This document shows positions 1 to 8,639 of a stretch of 64,000 nt of DNA, in pieces. The stretch comes from Flavobacterium ovatum (GTDB lineage: Bacteria; Bacteroidota; Bacteroidia; Flavobacteriales; Flavobacteriaceae): NCBI RefSeq assembly GCF_040703125.1, contig NZ_CP160035.1, positions 806,001 through 870,000 of the forward strand, written 5' to 3'. Position 1 is the first letter of the stretch, and the number at the start of each line of letters is the position of its first letter. The translations under genes were made by a program, and so were the position numbers. The notes beneath the pieces are model-generated. The model worked only from the letters and a program-made list of their open reading frames with translations. It had not been told where the DNA came from and ran no database searches.

Positions 1-341
1 TCCTGAAAATATTCAAATACATTACTGAATTAGGCGGAATTGCTATTACCCCTACAATTGGCGAAGTACAACAAGAATTTCGATCTCTAAAAGAGGTTTT
101 TGAAATTGCACTACAAAATGAAATTGCGGTAACACATGCTATCAATAAAATTGTTGCCAAATGTCGAGCGGAAAACGATTATGCCACCGAAGAATTCATG
201 ATGTGGTACGTAAGAGAACAAAGAGAAGAAGAAAAAAATGCGAGACGTGCACTAGAACTATTTGATCTAATTGATGAAAATGCTCCTTCTGGAAAATTCG
301 AATTAGACCGAGAAATTGCCAAAATTGGCGCTGCGGTATAA
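1..341 (+). CDS. Ferritin, C-terminal part (cut by window edge)
   Basis: The reading frame is open from base 3 to a TAA at 339-341; the start lies outside the window. The visible 112 residues match the back half of a bacterial non-heme ferritin, an iron-storage shell protein that oxidises Fe(II). Visible landmarks are a helix with QNEIAVTHAINKI, whose Glu fits a ferroxidase ligand, and EFMMWYVREQREEEK, whose Gln and Glu fit the other ligands on the fourth helix. The family is about 165-175 residues long, so roughly a third is missing. A hairpin terminator follows directly. Bacterioferritin is less likely because the surroundings of the ligands read as FtnA type. Confidence 0.85.
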   Translation, partial: LKIFKYITELGGIAITPTIGEVQQEFRSLKEVFEIALQNEIAVTHAINKIVAKCRAENDYATEEFMMWYVREQREEEKNARRALELFDLIDENAPSGKFELDREIAKIGAAV

Positions 342-361
342 AAGATCAAAAACTATTATTT

Positions 362-392
362 AAAACTCTTATTGCAAAATAAGAGTTTTTTT
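362..392. terminator. Bidirectional terminator between ferritin and ferredoxin genes
   Basis: Twelve-base arms AAAACTCTTATT and AATAAGAGTTTT pair around a GCAA loop. A T-run follows on the plus strand and an A-run precedes it, so it can stop both convergent genes. It overlaps the stop codon of the minus-strand gene. Confidence 0.75.
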
Positions 393-648
393 ATGCTTTC
401 ATATCCTCCATCATTTTTTCCGCTTGACTTAAAGTCACTTTTTCGTACCATTTATTTTCAAACTGATTATAAAGTATAGGGGCGCACTTGCAGCGGTCAC
501 TACATTCGATTTTAAAAATCTCAATTTCGTTTTTCAAACCATTTTCTTTGATGGTTTTCTTGAAATATTTTTTTATTTCGTTATGTTTTCCACATTTACT
601 TCCAGTGCAAATAAATAATGCTTTTTTTGGAAAGGGTATTGTGCTCAT
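391..648 (-). CDS. Thioredoxin-like [2Fe-2S] ferredoxin
   Basis: This 85-residue protein has the four-cysteine pattern of small thioredoxin-fold [2Fe-2S] ferredoxins: CTGSKC near residues 14-19 and CSDRCKCAP near residues 49-57. The family carries electrons or acts as an iron-sulphur carrier in the cytoplasm; the partner cannot be told from the sequence. It faces the ferritin gene and shares its terminator. The ATG is preceded by an AT-rich gap of only 36 bases to the stop of the helicase gene, which is on the same strand, so the defence operon may read into it. No signal peptide or membrane segment is visible. Confidence 0.75.
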   Translation of the reverse strand: MSTIPFPKKALFICTGSKCGKHNEIKKYFKKTIKENGLKNEIEIFKIECSDRCKCAPILYNQFENKWYEKVTLSQAEKMMEDMKA

Positions 649-684
649 AATTCATCAGTTTAGATCACAAAGATAAAACTATAA

Positions 685-2811
685 TCAAGCATTTTCTATT
701 AATTTCATATTAGAAACAAACTTTGATGTCTGTTCCATATCAAAATATTTATCCTTCAAAAGCTTTACCTGATACTTTTTAGGCAAATAAACTCCCCATT
801 TAGAAAAATCTAATAAAACAGGATTTGACTCTAAAAGAGTAGAAATATGTGGGTCAATATCACTTAATGGTAAGGATATAGAATTCCATTTAGAAATTAA
901 TTCTTTTTTTGCAACTTGAATATAAAATGAACTACTTGCATCGTCCAAAATATTTGTTATTCCTGCTATATTCAAAAGTAATTGAATGGTCCTATTTACT
1001 CGTGTTCCTGTAAAAGTAAAAAGTTCTATTTTTTTGTCGGATGATAATAATGGACGGTCATATTCTAAATCTTGAATATTAAAAAATGAAAAATCTTTTC
1101 GTATTATTTCTAATTCATCAGAACTAAGTTCGTCGAGAAAATCATAATTTACTTCTGAATAAAGAATATCAAGTATTTTTTCTCTTATCTTATGATGTAC
1201 TGCACCACTGTTACCAAAAAACATTGGTTTTTTTCCATCTCTAGCGGGAATTACTTCAATCTTTTTTGCTTTGAGGTCTACATATTTAATCTTCCAAATT
1301 TTGGCGGAAAGTAAAATATTTTCATCTTCAATAATTTGCGGAGAAAAGGGAACTTCACCAATTTTATTACCAGCATTTACTACCTTAAAATTTTCTTCGG
1401 TCTTAAAGACGCTATAAAATTCGCGGCTGTTAACCACTTTTTCTCCTTCTATTCCAATTATAACCTCCTGTTGAATTCTCTCAAGGAAGTCTATTTCAAT
1501 TAAATGATTAATAATTTCTTCAACTTCAAATAATTCAATTCTTTTAAAAGCAGAGTTTTCAAGAAGCTGACTTATTAAATCAGGGATTTTAATTCCTGAG
1601 TATCCTTTAGTTATTGACAGTGCTTGATGCACTAAAATATCATAAGGCTTTTCATTTGTCTGTGGCGGTTCAATATAACCTTCTTCGTATAACAACCAAC
1701 AAGCTATAGATTGAAGCAGACTCCATTCATTTGTAGCGTATAAATATAAACTGCTACTCTCTCCTTCTTTTCGTCCGCTTCTTCCCACACGTTGAATTAA
1801 AGAAGAAATACTATTTGTTGCATCAATTTGAACAACTGCGTCAACGGCTCCAATATCAATACCTAATTCTAAAGTAGATGTACATGAAATACAAAAATTC
1901 TTTCTGTCGTTGTTTTTTGCAAAATATTCAACATATTCCCGAACTTCTCTATCAACTGATGAATGATGTGAAAAATAATTAGAATGACCTTTTACTAATT
2001 CAGAAATTTTCCTAAGCTTTACAGCAACCTCTTCTACTCGTCCTCTACTGTTAGGGAAGATTAAAACTTTATTGTCTTTTGTTTCAGTGTATAAATCTTT
2101 TAAAAGCTCTAATGGTAAATCAGTATTCTTACTTTTAAAGTATTTAAATATCGCATTAACTTCTTTTACTGTTCTATCTAATAGCACTTTAGTTTTTAAT
2201 TCATCGCCTGTAAATCTTTTAGCTTCTTCATAATCACCAATTGTTGCCGATAGACCTACAATACTGTATGGTTTTGAATTTAATTGTTGCAATCTAAAAA
2301 GAATAGATTTCAATTGAACTCCTCTATCTGTTCCTATAAATGAATGTATTTCATCTATAACAACGTATTTAAGATTTGAAAATAATTGTTTTACGTTGAA
2401 TGGTTTGTTCACAAACATTGCTTCTAAAGATTCTGGAGTAATCAGAACAATCCCTCTAGGATGTTTTAACAATCTATCTTTAATTGTTTTATTTGCTTCT
2501 CCGTGCCACTTTACAACATCTACATCAAGATTTTTACACAGTTCTTCCACACGGTAAAATTGATCATTAATTAGAGCAATTAAAGGCGAAATATAAAGAA
2601 CTTGAACGCCAGGCTCATTGAAGTCAACTTTTGAAAGAATAGGCAAAAAAGCAGCTTCTGTTTTACCTGACGCTGTTCTTGATGCTAAAATATAGTTATC
2701 ATCAGATGTTAGAATCCTTGTTATAGCGGCTGCTTGAATTGGGCGCAATTGTTCCCATCCTTTATCACGAATAAATTTTCGTATTGGTTCTGAAAGTAGA
2801 TCAAACGCCAT
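685..2811 (-). CDS. Lhr/BrxHI-like superfamily 2 helicase
   Basis: This is a 708-residue DEAD/DEAH-type helicase. It has a Q-like motif (LRPIQAAAI, about 23-31), motif I ASRTASGKTEAA, motif II VIDEIHSF, motif III LSATIG and motif VI QRVGRSGR. The layout of a helicase core followed by a long C-terminal part resembles Lhr-like helicases and BrxHI of BREX systems, which usually sit beside brxD. It is the last gene of a three-gene operon: its ATG overlaps the stop of the upstream ATPase by one base (TAATG), pointing to coupled translation. Likely role: DNA unwinding in a defence or DNA-processing system. The helicase call is firm; the BREX-like role is inferred from context. Confidence 0.85.
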   Translation of the reverse strand: MAFDLLSEPIRKFIRDKGWEQLRPIQAAAITRILTSDDNYILASRTASGKTEAAFLPILSKVDFNEPGVQVLYISPLIALINDQFYRVEELCKNLDVDVVKWHGEANKTIKDRLLKHPRGIVLITPESLEAMFVNKPFNVKQLFSNLKYVVIDEIHSFIGTDRGVQLKSILFRLQQLNSKPYSIVGLSATIGDYEEAKRFTGDELKTKVLLDRTVKEVNAIFKYFKSKNTDLPLELLKDLYTETKDNKVLIFPNSRGRVEEVAVKLRKISELVKGHSNYFSHHSSVDREVREYVEYFAKNNDRKNFCISCTSTLELGIDIGAVDAVVQIDATNSISSLIQRVGRSGRKEGESSSLYLYATNEWSLLQSIACWLLYEEGYIEPPQTNEKPYDILVHQALSITKGYSGIKIPDLISQLLENSAFKRIELFEVEEIINHLIEIDFLERIQQEVIIGIEGEKVVNSREFYSVFKTEENFKVVNAGNKIGEVPFSPQIIEDENILLSAKIWKIKYVDLKAKKIEVIPARDGKKPMFFGNSGAVHHKIREKILDILYSEVNYDFLDELSSDELEIIRKDFSFFNIQDLEYDRPLLSSDKKIELFTFTGTRVNRTIQLLLNIAGITNILDDASSSFYIQVAKKELISKWNSISLPLSDIDPHISTLLESNPVLLDFSKWGVYLPKKYQVKLLKDKYFDMEQTSKFVSNMKLIENA

Positions 2812-4124
2812 TATAATTCTTCTATACTATCTAATGAGAATTCAGCAGGTCTTTCATCTGAAATTTCAATTTCTCCAAATAATTTATTCTTATCTACTGC
2901 TGGGTTTTGACGGATGATATTTAGTATGTTTAAAAAATCTCGGATAACTTCCCTAGGAGTTAAAAATTCTGATGCCCCAGGTTTGTTAAATAATTCTTCC
3001 ATAAATTTCTGAATATCATCATCATTGATTGACAATTCAGTTTTGTAATTGTAATCAAATATTGCTTTTAAATTTTTAAGCAATACAAATATTTGATTAT
3101 GATCCAAAGGGAGCAAACGAATAACTGGTTGAGCAAAATCTCTTATTTCAGCAGTTTCGTATTTATTAGTTACCAATCTTGTTTTTAAAGCATCATAACT
3201 AAAAAAGCCTCTACGTTGATTCTCTAAAACTTCCTTTGTACCTGCAAAGTTGAAAAATAAATTAGCAACTTTTCCTTGAAAACAATCGTTGTAAATGGTT
3301 AATATTTTTTCATAATTTTTCTCTCTAATAGCAGAATTCGAAATTTTATAAAGATTGATAGCTTCATCAAGATTAACCATAAAACCACTGTACCCCATAC
3401 TAACAAATAGTTTACAGAAATTTTTAAGCATGTCATAATAATTCAGATCATTGATAATTTCTCTAATTCCTAAATCTTGCCTCGCTTCAGTTTTGGTTCT
3501 GTATTCACCCTTTAACCATTTTAAGGCATTTCTTCGTAATTGTTCATCGTCTTTAATATAACCTTCATAATATTTCATTACAACCAATCCAAAATCAAAA
3601 CCACCAACATCAGTAATTTCGTTGATGGTTTTCATAATATTAGTCTGAATCATACTTAAATAATTTTCATTGCGAATTTCAGTCAATGAAATATTATTTT
3701 CTTCAGCTGTTTTAGTAACAACCTGCTCAATCCATTTTTCTAATAGTGTTGGCAATGCTCCACCTTCAGGCTTTGTCTGAATGGAAACATTATCCATAAT
3801 GGCGGTATAAAGAGCAACCGCTTTTCCATCATTAGAATACAAACGATTATCTGGAGTAAAATCTGCGTTAGCTACAACAAATTTCTGCTTTAAGGCAACA
3901 GTATTTAGCAGGTGAAGCATAAAGGATTTTCCTGAGCCAAAATCACCAATCCAAAATTTCACCATACTATGACCATTTTTGACATCATCTAAGGCAGTAA
4001 CAACTGCATTAATTTCTTCTGAACGGCCAACGGCAATATGCTGCACACCAATTTTTGGAACTACTCCTCCAATTAATGAATTGATAATTGATGTCGCTTC
4101 TTTAGGTTTAATATTTTTTATCAT
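2811..4124 (-). CDS. BrxD-like P-loop ATPase (DUF2791)
   Basis: This 437-residue ATPase carries a Walker A motif in IGDFGSGKSFML (about 58-69) and a Walker B-like strand ending in FMVNLDEA. Length, the N-terminal VGRSEEI segment before the P-loop and the helicase gene behind it fit the BrxD family (DUF2791), ATP-binding proteins found in several BREX types. It lies between the TerB-type gene, whose stop it overlaps as ATGA, and the helicase gene. None of the hallmark BREX genes (brxA, brxB, brxC, pglX, pglZ) is present, so this is not a BREX system but a smaller cassette that shares two of its parts. ATP hydrolysis is expected from the intact motifs. Confidence 0.8.
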   Translation of the reverse strand: MIKNIKPKEATSIINSLIGGVVPKIGVQHIAVGRSEEINAVVTALDDVKNGHSMVKFWIGDFGSGKSFMLHLLNTVALKQKFVVANADFTPDNRLYSNDGKAVALYTAIMDNVSIQTKPEGGALPTLLEKWIEQVVTKTAEENNISLTEIRNENYLSMIQTNIMKTINEITDVGGFDFGLVVMKYYEGYIKDDEQLRRNALKWLKGEYRTKTEARQDLGIREIINDLNYYDMLKNFCKLFVSMGYSGFMVNLDEAINLYKISNSAIREKNYEKILTIYNDCFQGKVANLFFNFAGTKEVLENQRRGFFSYDALKTRLVTNKYETAEIRDFAQPVIRLLPLDHNQIFVLLKNLKAIFDYNYKTELSINDDDIQKFMEELFNKPGASEFLTPREVIRDFLNILNIIRQNPAVDKNKLFGEIEISDERPAEFSLDSIEEL

Positions 4125-6697
4125 TTTATAGAAATTTTTTGAAAATAGTCTGTGTTTATAATATAAAAATCATCTTCTTCCTCAATTAATACATCGTCCA
4201 AAAGGTCATAACAAATGTCGTTAATGCTTTCTATTAATTGGTTCTTAAATAGTCCCTTTGATTTTGCAAATATTTCAAAATCAATTTGTGAAATTGAGAA
4301 GTTGTTTTTAGCAAATAATTCTAATGTGGCTATATGTATTTCGGTAAACTTTATTTCATCTATGAATGTTGACTTGTAAAGTTCTTTATTCATCTGAGGA
4401 ATTTCAATTTTAATTTCATGTTTATTTACATCTTCAAATTCTATTACGGAAACTTCTTCATCTAAGTCATCTTTTAAATATTCATTTAAAAGATCAACAG
4501 TTTCTGAATGTTGTTCTATAACTTCTTTGATCGAAGTTCTATCAAGTTGAATTATTTTTCGTTTAACTTTGTATACATTAGAGATTAGGTCTAGAGCTTT
4601 GTCAACATTCCTGTCTTCAATTAATCCACTAATAATATTTTCAAAAATTAGCGATTGCTCATTTGTATTAAACAAAGTCTTTTTGATGGTTTTTGGCAAC
4701 TGTTTATTATTGAAATTGTTAGATTCCAAATCGTAATACAAATAACAAACATAAAAAGTTAGAGATGTTTCTTTATCGTATTTCGATATAAACTTTGAAG
4801 CTTCAAAAAATATATTTTCAATTGAAGGATTTTTTTCATTTAGTATTGCAAGAGAATAAATAGCGTCAATAAATTCTCTAGAATTTTCATTATAATTTGT
4901 CGTTAATTCCTCAAACTTAATTTTCCAACGATTTGTGTTTTGTGAATATAGTTCAACCTCAGTTGCTTCATCTGGAAGAGAAACTTTAGAAATTAATAAA
5001 ACAATTAATTTTCTGACCTTAGAAATTACCTTAGTCTCATAGATAATTTCTGTATCCTCTTTTTTATAGATATTAATATCTAATTTTCGTTTATGCCCAT
5101 AATATTCACGGACAGCATTTTCACAATGTTTAAAAATATTAGTATGAATTTCATATATTGCTAAGTTTAAATAATGATTATAATTTTCAGTTCCTGCATC
5201 ATAATTAAGATGCCTTTCTGTAAGCAACTTTGCAACAGTTGAAAATTCAGTATTTAAATTCGTTCCTTCTTCAATATACTTGATTTCTAATTCTGACATT
5301 AAAGAAATATATAGTTTAGTGATTTCAAGTGAACAATATTCAATATCAAAAAATCTATTACTTGGGTTATCAATATTATTAAGAAGTTGTATCTCTTCTT
5401 CGTTCAGTTTTAGTTTTTCCTTGTATTTGATTCCTAGTTTCCAATACTCTTCATACGAATATACATCTTCATTCTTAAATGTATTTAAATTAGACTTTTC
5501 TCTCTTCTGTTTACAAAAAGAATCACAATAAGGTTTTGTTACAGGATAATGTTGCCCTAATATTTTACCTTCATTTTCAAGTTTAAAAATATCTTTATGA
5601 TTTTCATATTCACTTAATAAATCGAAAAGTAATATAAAAGCATAATTTGTATTTCCCTCCAAGTTAAGGTAAACACCATTTAAAAAGTTGCTTTTGAAAA
5701 TAGAATAGAACTGTTTTTGCTCATTGGAAGCTCGAACGATTTCAGAAAAATAATAAATATATTTTTGCTTCCAATAAGGAACCTTCAGTACTTCTAATAG
5801 ATTCTCTTTTTTTATCTTATAATTTTCATTCGTAATATCAATTACTGATTCATCATTTTGAATATTTTGAAAATCATCTGATATTTTATCATTCTGTAAA
5901 ATATCAATAATATTTGAAATTGATTCATTTTGTAATGCCTTTTCCTCTTTTATTATATTTTCATAATCTGTGTTTATAGAAAAAACTGCATTGTTATATG
6001 GCTTTTTTATAGTATCTGAATTTTCGTCTAAATGTAATCCAAAATCAATTGTTGATGTTTTCTGGACTAGAAAAGAAGAACAATATGACTTTGTTTTGGG
6101 ATAATGTATTCCTAAATTTTTAAATTGTTCCTCAAGTTCCCCTATGTTTTTGTGATTTTCATATTCCTTTAAAAGATCAAATAACAAGATGAATGCGTAA
6201 TTTGTGTTACCATCCAAATCAATAAAAACATTATTCAAAAACTGATCTTTAAATATTTCATAAAAAAAAATTTGTTCACTAGATGCTCTATTTATTTCAG
6301 AATATGAGTAAATATATTTGTGTTTCCATTTAGGGACATCGATATTGTATTTCAAATTATCTGAAGGAATAATAGTAGTAACTTGGTTTATAATTGAATT
6401 AGACTGATTAAGGTCTTTAGAACTTAAAGTCATTTGAGAAACTTTGATATCTTTCAATTTTTCTTTTAATAAAAAATTCCGCTTACTTTTTTTCTGTGTA
6501 TTATATTTAAAATTGAATTTTTCATCTGAAATTGTTATAAATATTAGAGAATCAATTATACCAATCAATAAAGGAATATAGGTCCAACAAAAAAGTATTG
6601 ACAAAACACCTTTTACTGTCTGTCCTAAATAGAATCTATGAATTCCAATTCCTCCAAAAAATAATGCAAATATGGATGCTGTTCTTCTATTTTTCAT
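4121..6697 (-). CDS. TM2-domain protein with two TerB-N-like repeats and a TerB-C-like end
   Basis: This 858-residue protein opens with a TM2 domain (1-60): two membrane helices, FFGGIGIHRFYLGQ between the start and the first helix, and a short turn. Two similar blocks follow, about 121-214 and 305-400. Both contain a Trp-Lys-(His/Gln)-Lys-Tyr-Ile-Tyr start, GNTNYAFILLFDLL, EYENHK and a YP-x-TK-x-YC end; they resemble the TerB-N region of tellurite-resistance-associated proteins. The last 80 residues (ESINDICYDLLDD, then a short strand) resemble TerB-C. It is the first gene of the operon and its stop overlaps the ATPase start. It probably anchors the ATPase and helicase at the membrane; that role is inference. 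The TM2 call is firm and the TerB calls are from memory of the families. Confidence 0.7.
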   Translation of the reverse strand: MKNRRTASIFALFFGGIGIHRFYLGQTVKGVLSILFCWTYIPLLIGIIDSLIFITISDEKFNFKYNTQKKSKRNFLLKEKLKDIKVSQMTLSSKDLNQSNSIINQVTTIIPSDNLKYNIDVPKWKHKYIYSYSEINRASSEQIFFYEIFKDQFLNNVFIDLDGNTNYAFILLFDLLKEYENHKNIGELEEQFKNLGIHYPKTKSYCSSFLVQKTSTIDFGLHLDENSDTIKKPYNNAVFSINTDYENIIKEEKALQNESISNIIDILQNDKISDDFQNIQNDESVIDITNENYKIKKENLLEVLKVPYWKQKYIYYFSEIVRASNEQKQFYSIFKSNFLNGVYLNLEGNTNYAFILLFDLLSEYENHKDIFKLENEGKILGQHYPVTKPYCDSFCKQKREKSNLNTFKNEDVYSYEEYWKLGIKYKEKLKLNEEEIQLLNNIDNPSNRFFDIEYCSLEITKLYISLMSELEIKYIEEGTNLNTEFSTVAKLLTERHLNYDAGTENYNHYLNLAIYEIHTNIFKHCENAVREYYGHKRKLDINIYKKEDTEIIYETKVISKVRKLIVLLISKVSLPDEATEVELYSQNTNRWKIKFEELTTNYNENSREFIDAIYSLAILNEKNPSIENIFFEASKFISKYDKETSLTFYVCYLYYDLESNNFNNKQLPKTIKKTLFNTNEQSLIFENIISGLIEDRNVDKALDLISNVYKVKRKIIQLDRTSIKEVIEQHSETVDLLNEYLKDDLDEEVSVIEFEDVNKHEIKIEIPQMNKELYKSTFIDEIKFTEIHIATLELFAKNNFSISQIDFEIFAKSKGLFKNQLIESINDICYDLLDDVLIEEEDDFYIINTDYFQKISIK

Positions 6698-7052
6698 TTG
6701 TCAGTAAAACTATCATTTTCTTGTTCAGTACAGTTCTTATAAATAATTTCTAATATTTCTTTCATTTGGTATTGTTGCTTATTTATACATTTTTCAAATA
6801 TATAAACAAAATAGCACAAATAAATATTGTCGAAATTTTACTGCCTATGTTTAAAGAAAAGGTTGACAAATATTAGTTACTATGTCAAATTTATGAAGAA
6901 GAAAATTAAATCCATTACGGTTTTCCGTAATCAGAAAAAATTTCTTTCAATATAATATGTTATTGTTTTGCTCTAAAAAGTATATAGTTCAAGTTTCTAT
7001 TAAAACTTCCGCTGAAATTCGGTGCAAAAGCCATAAATTAAAACCTACATCC
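6698..7052. other. Gap between toxin gene and defence operon
   Basis: This AT-rich spacer has no convincing gene. It holds the operon's candidate promoter and, at 6914-6931, a perfect hairpin (ATTACGG, loop TTTT, CCGTAAT) that could end transcription from the toxin-antitoxin pair, although no strong T-run follows it. A short plus-strand reading frame at 6957-7169 has no recognisable content. Confidence 0.5.
6795..6802 (-). promoter_or_regulatory. Candidate -7 box of the TerB/BrxD/helicase operon
   Basis: The minus strand reads TATATTTG here, a full match to the bacteroidete -7 consensus TAnnTTTG, about 95 bases before the first ATG of the operon. A clear -33 TTTG lies only 14 bases upstream of the box, which is short, so the -33 element is uncertain. 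Confidence 0.45.
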
Positions 7053-7400
7053 CTACCCAAAATACTCCAAAATCCGCGCTCTGTCTTCATTCTCTTTATC
7101 ATTTTTGTGATAAAGCCCAATAAATACAATGCGTTCTTCTTCTTTGAAATGAGCATAAACCAATCGTAGTCCTGAGTTAACTCCTTTTCCTTTTAGGGAT
7201 TTACAGGCAATCTTCTTTATTTTGATGACACAATTTGCAATACCTAGATTATCTATTCTGTAACTAAATGGCGGTCTATCCTCTGGAAGAATTTCTAATA
7301 TTCTTTTTACTGTTTGAATATCATCAACTAAGGTTCTGTACTTCTTTAAAAGATTTTTAAAATCCTTATTATAGGGAGCAATCTCTTCGAATATAATCAT
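7053..7400 (-). CDS. RelE/HigB-like toxin of a Panacea toxin-antitoxin pair
   Basis: This 115-residue protein has the make-up of a RelE/ParE-superfamily toxin: an N-terminal helix region with YRTLVDDIQTVKRILE, then strands with CVIKIKKIACKSLKGKGVNSGLRLVY, then IVFIGLYHKNDKEN near the end, where RelE family members end in a similar strand and basic tail. RelE-type toxins are usually mRNA-cutting enzymes. Its ATG overlaps the stop of the antitoxin gene as ATGA, so the two are translated as a pair with the antitoxin first. Which residues are catalytic cannot be decided by eye. A structural role apart from toxicity is possible but less likely. Confidence 0.7.
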   Translation of the reverse strand: MIIFEEIAPYNKDFKNLLKKYRTLVDDIQTVKRILEILPEDRPPFSYRIDNLGIANCVIKIKKIACKSLKGKGVNSGLRLVYAHFKEEERIVFIGLYHKNDKENEDRARILEYFG

Positions 7401-8194
7401 AACGCATCCTCTTCTTGGTAGTTTCTAACAGAGAATGGCGGTTCACGATAAAAAGCCAGTTCATAATTGATGTCTTCCCCTTCCTTTGAAACTATCCAAG
7501 GAATGTCTTTATGAGAGTAGTTACTAACTGCAGAAGCTGACCAATCACTCATTTGCTCAATGACTCTGTCAATAACTTCTTTTTCACTAGCCATCAATTC
7601 TGTCAAATCTGCTTTTTGCAATGGGATATAACGGGTTTGGGGATAGCCGTGATAATCGGTTTTCAATCGCTGAATCTGATTACTTTCGATCATATCATTC
7701 AGAATGCTGTCTAAGTTTTGAGGAACTGGACCAAAAGGCAATTTTCTATAAGTAGCACCGGTCATTTGCTCTTCATACAATTCGTAATAGTTAAAATCTG
7801 AAAAATAGAGCAACTTATACAAAACCGTTTCTCCAACATTGGGTTTGCCAGCGCAATGCTCCAAAATGTACAGCAGAATATTTTTCATTTTACCAACATT
7901 CAACGAAGGAACTGAAATTCTTTCGGCTGCTGTTTCTATTTTCTCCTCTTCGGAAAAACTTAAAGTTTCGGCTGAAAAATTTTCAGACATAAAGTCGTCA
8001 AGAGAAAAACGGAGTACTTGTGCAAGCTTTTGCAACTCTAGTACATTCAGACTTCTTTTCCCCAATTCAATTTGAGTTAAAGAAGGTCTAGAAATACCTA
8101 TCCGCTTCGCTAGGTCTTCTTGAGATAATTGTTTTCTCTTTCTTAGCGCAACAATTCGTTCCCCTATTTGATCTTGTGAAATTTGAAACATCAT
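7397..8194 (-). CDS. XRE-family antitoxin with Panacea (DUF4065) domain
   Basis: Residues 5-65 form an XRE helix-turn-helix (RIVALRKRKQLSQEDLAKRI, then GISRPSLTQIELGKRS). About residues 100-230 form a Panacea/DUF4065 domain (VLYKLLYFSDFNYYELY, GATYRKLPFGPVP, WIVSKEGEDINYEL). Panacea proteins act as broad antitoxins, neutralising unrelated toxins, here a RelE-like one. I place the start at the MM pair (8194 or 8191), not at the upstream ATG at 8230. A -7 box at 8220-8227 would start the transcript downstream of 8230, and the upstream 12 residues do not belong to the domain. The N-terminal domain probably represses its own promoter through the palindrome at 8234-8248. Confidence 0.8.
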   Translation of the reverse strand: MMFQISQDQIGERIVALRKRKQLSQEDLAKRIGISRPSLTQIELGKRSLNVLELQKLAQVLRFSLDDFMSENFSAETLSFSEEEKIETAAERISVPSLNVGKMKNILLYILEHCAGKPNVGETVLYKLLYFSDFNYYELYEEQMTGATYRKLPFGPVPQNLDSILNDMIESNQIQRLKTDYHGYPQTRYIPLQKADLTELMASEKEVIDRVIEQMSDWSASAVSNYSHKDIPWIVSKEGEDINYELAFYREPPFSVRNYQEEDAL

Positions 8195-8219
8195 GATTTT
8201 GAATACTTTAGTTAGTTTA

Positions 8220-8248
8220 CAAATATACAAAATGTTTCAAGTTAAAAC
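8220..8248 (-). promoter_or_regulatory. Promoter and operator of the Panacea toxin-antitoxin operon
   Basis: The minus strand has TATATTTG (8227-8220), a match to the -7 consensus. Immediately upstream lies an imperfect 15-base palindrome, GTTTTAACTTGAAAC (8248-8234), with 12 of 14 arm positions matching. It overlaps the -33 zone, which is where a self-repressing XRE antitoxin would bind. This is inference from position and symmetry. Confidence 0.55.
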
Positions 8249-8420
8249 ATATAAATGATAGAAAATGAAACAAAAGTCCTTTACTAATTATTTAATTGTT
8301 TGTCCATTTTGGTTTTGAATTTACTGTTATATAATGGTTCATGATTGTCTGGTTGAGCACTTCGACTATCGCTCAGTACAGGCTAAAGTCGAAACCTCGC
8401 TCTATGGAATAGTAAATAAT

Positions 8421-8578
8421 CTCGACTTCGCTACCTATGACGTTTTAGTTCAAATACCTGACTTACAGGTACTTAAAAAAACACGTCCCTAGCCCCTCTC
8501 AAGAGGGGAATTAGAAGTGCTAACATTCAAATAACGTCATTTTATATTGCTTTTTTTAGAATAAAAATTACTCCTCGA
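8421..8578. repeat. Dispersed intergenic repeat, copy 1
   Basis: About 158 bases nearly identical to 60639-60795, differing at a handful of positions and one base in an A-run. It contains the hairpin CCCCTCTCAAGAGGGG (8495-8510 region) and no reading frame of note. Both copies start with the tag CTCGACTTCGCT and end with CTCCTCGA. Confidence 0.85.
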
Positions 8579-8639
8579 TGTGACAAAATTCAAAACAGTA
8601 AATTCAATGATAAAATAGTATTATTCAAAATCCCAATCG

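Noticed and set aside
685..4124. Complete BREX system
   Set aside because: Only BrxD-like and BrxHI-like genes are found; PglX, PglZ, BrxA, BrxB and BrxC are all absent.
6957..7169. Plus-strand frame of 70 codons opposite the RelE-like toxin gene
   Set aside because: It overlaps the toxin gene, lacks any domain and has no promoter; it is a shadow frame.
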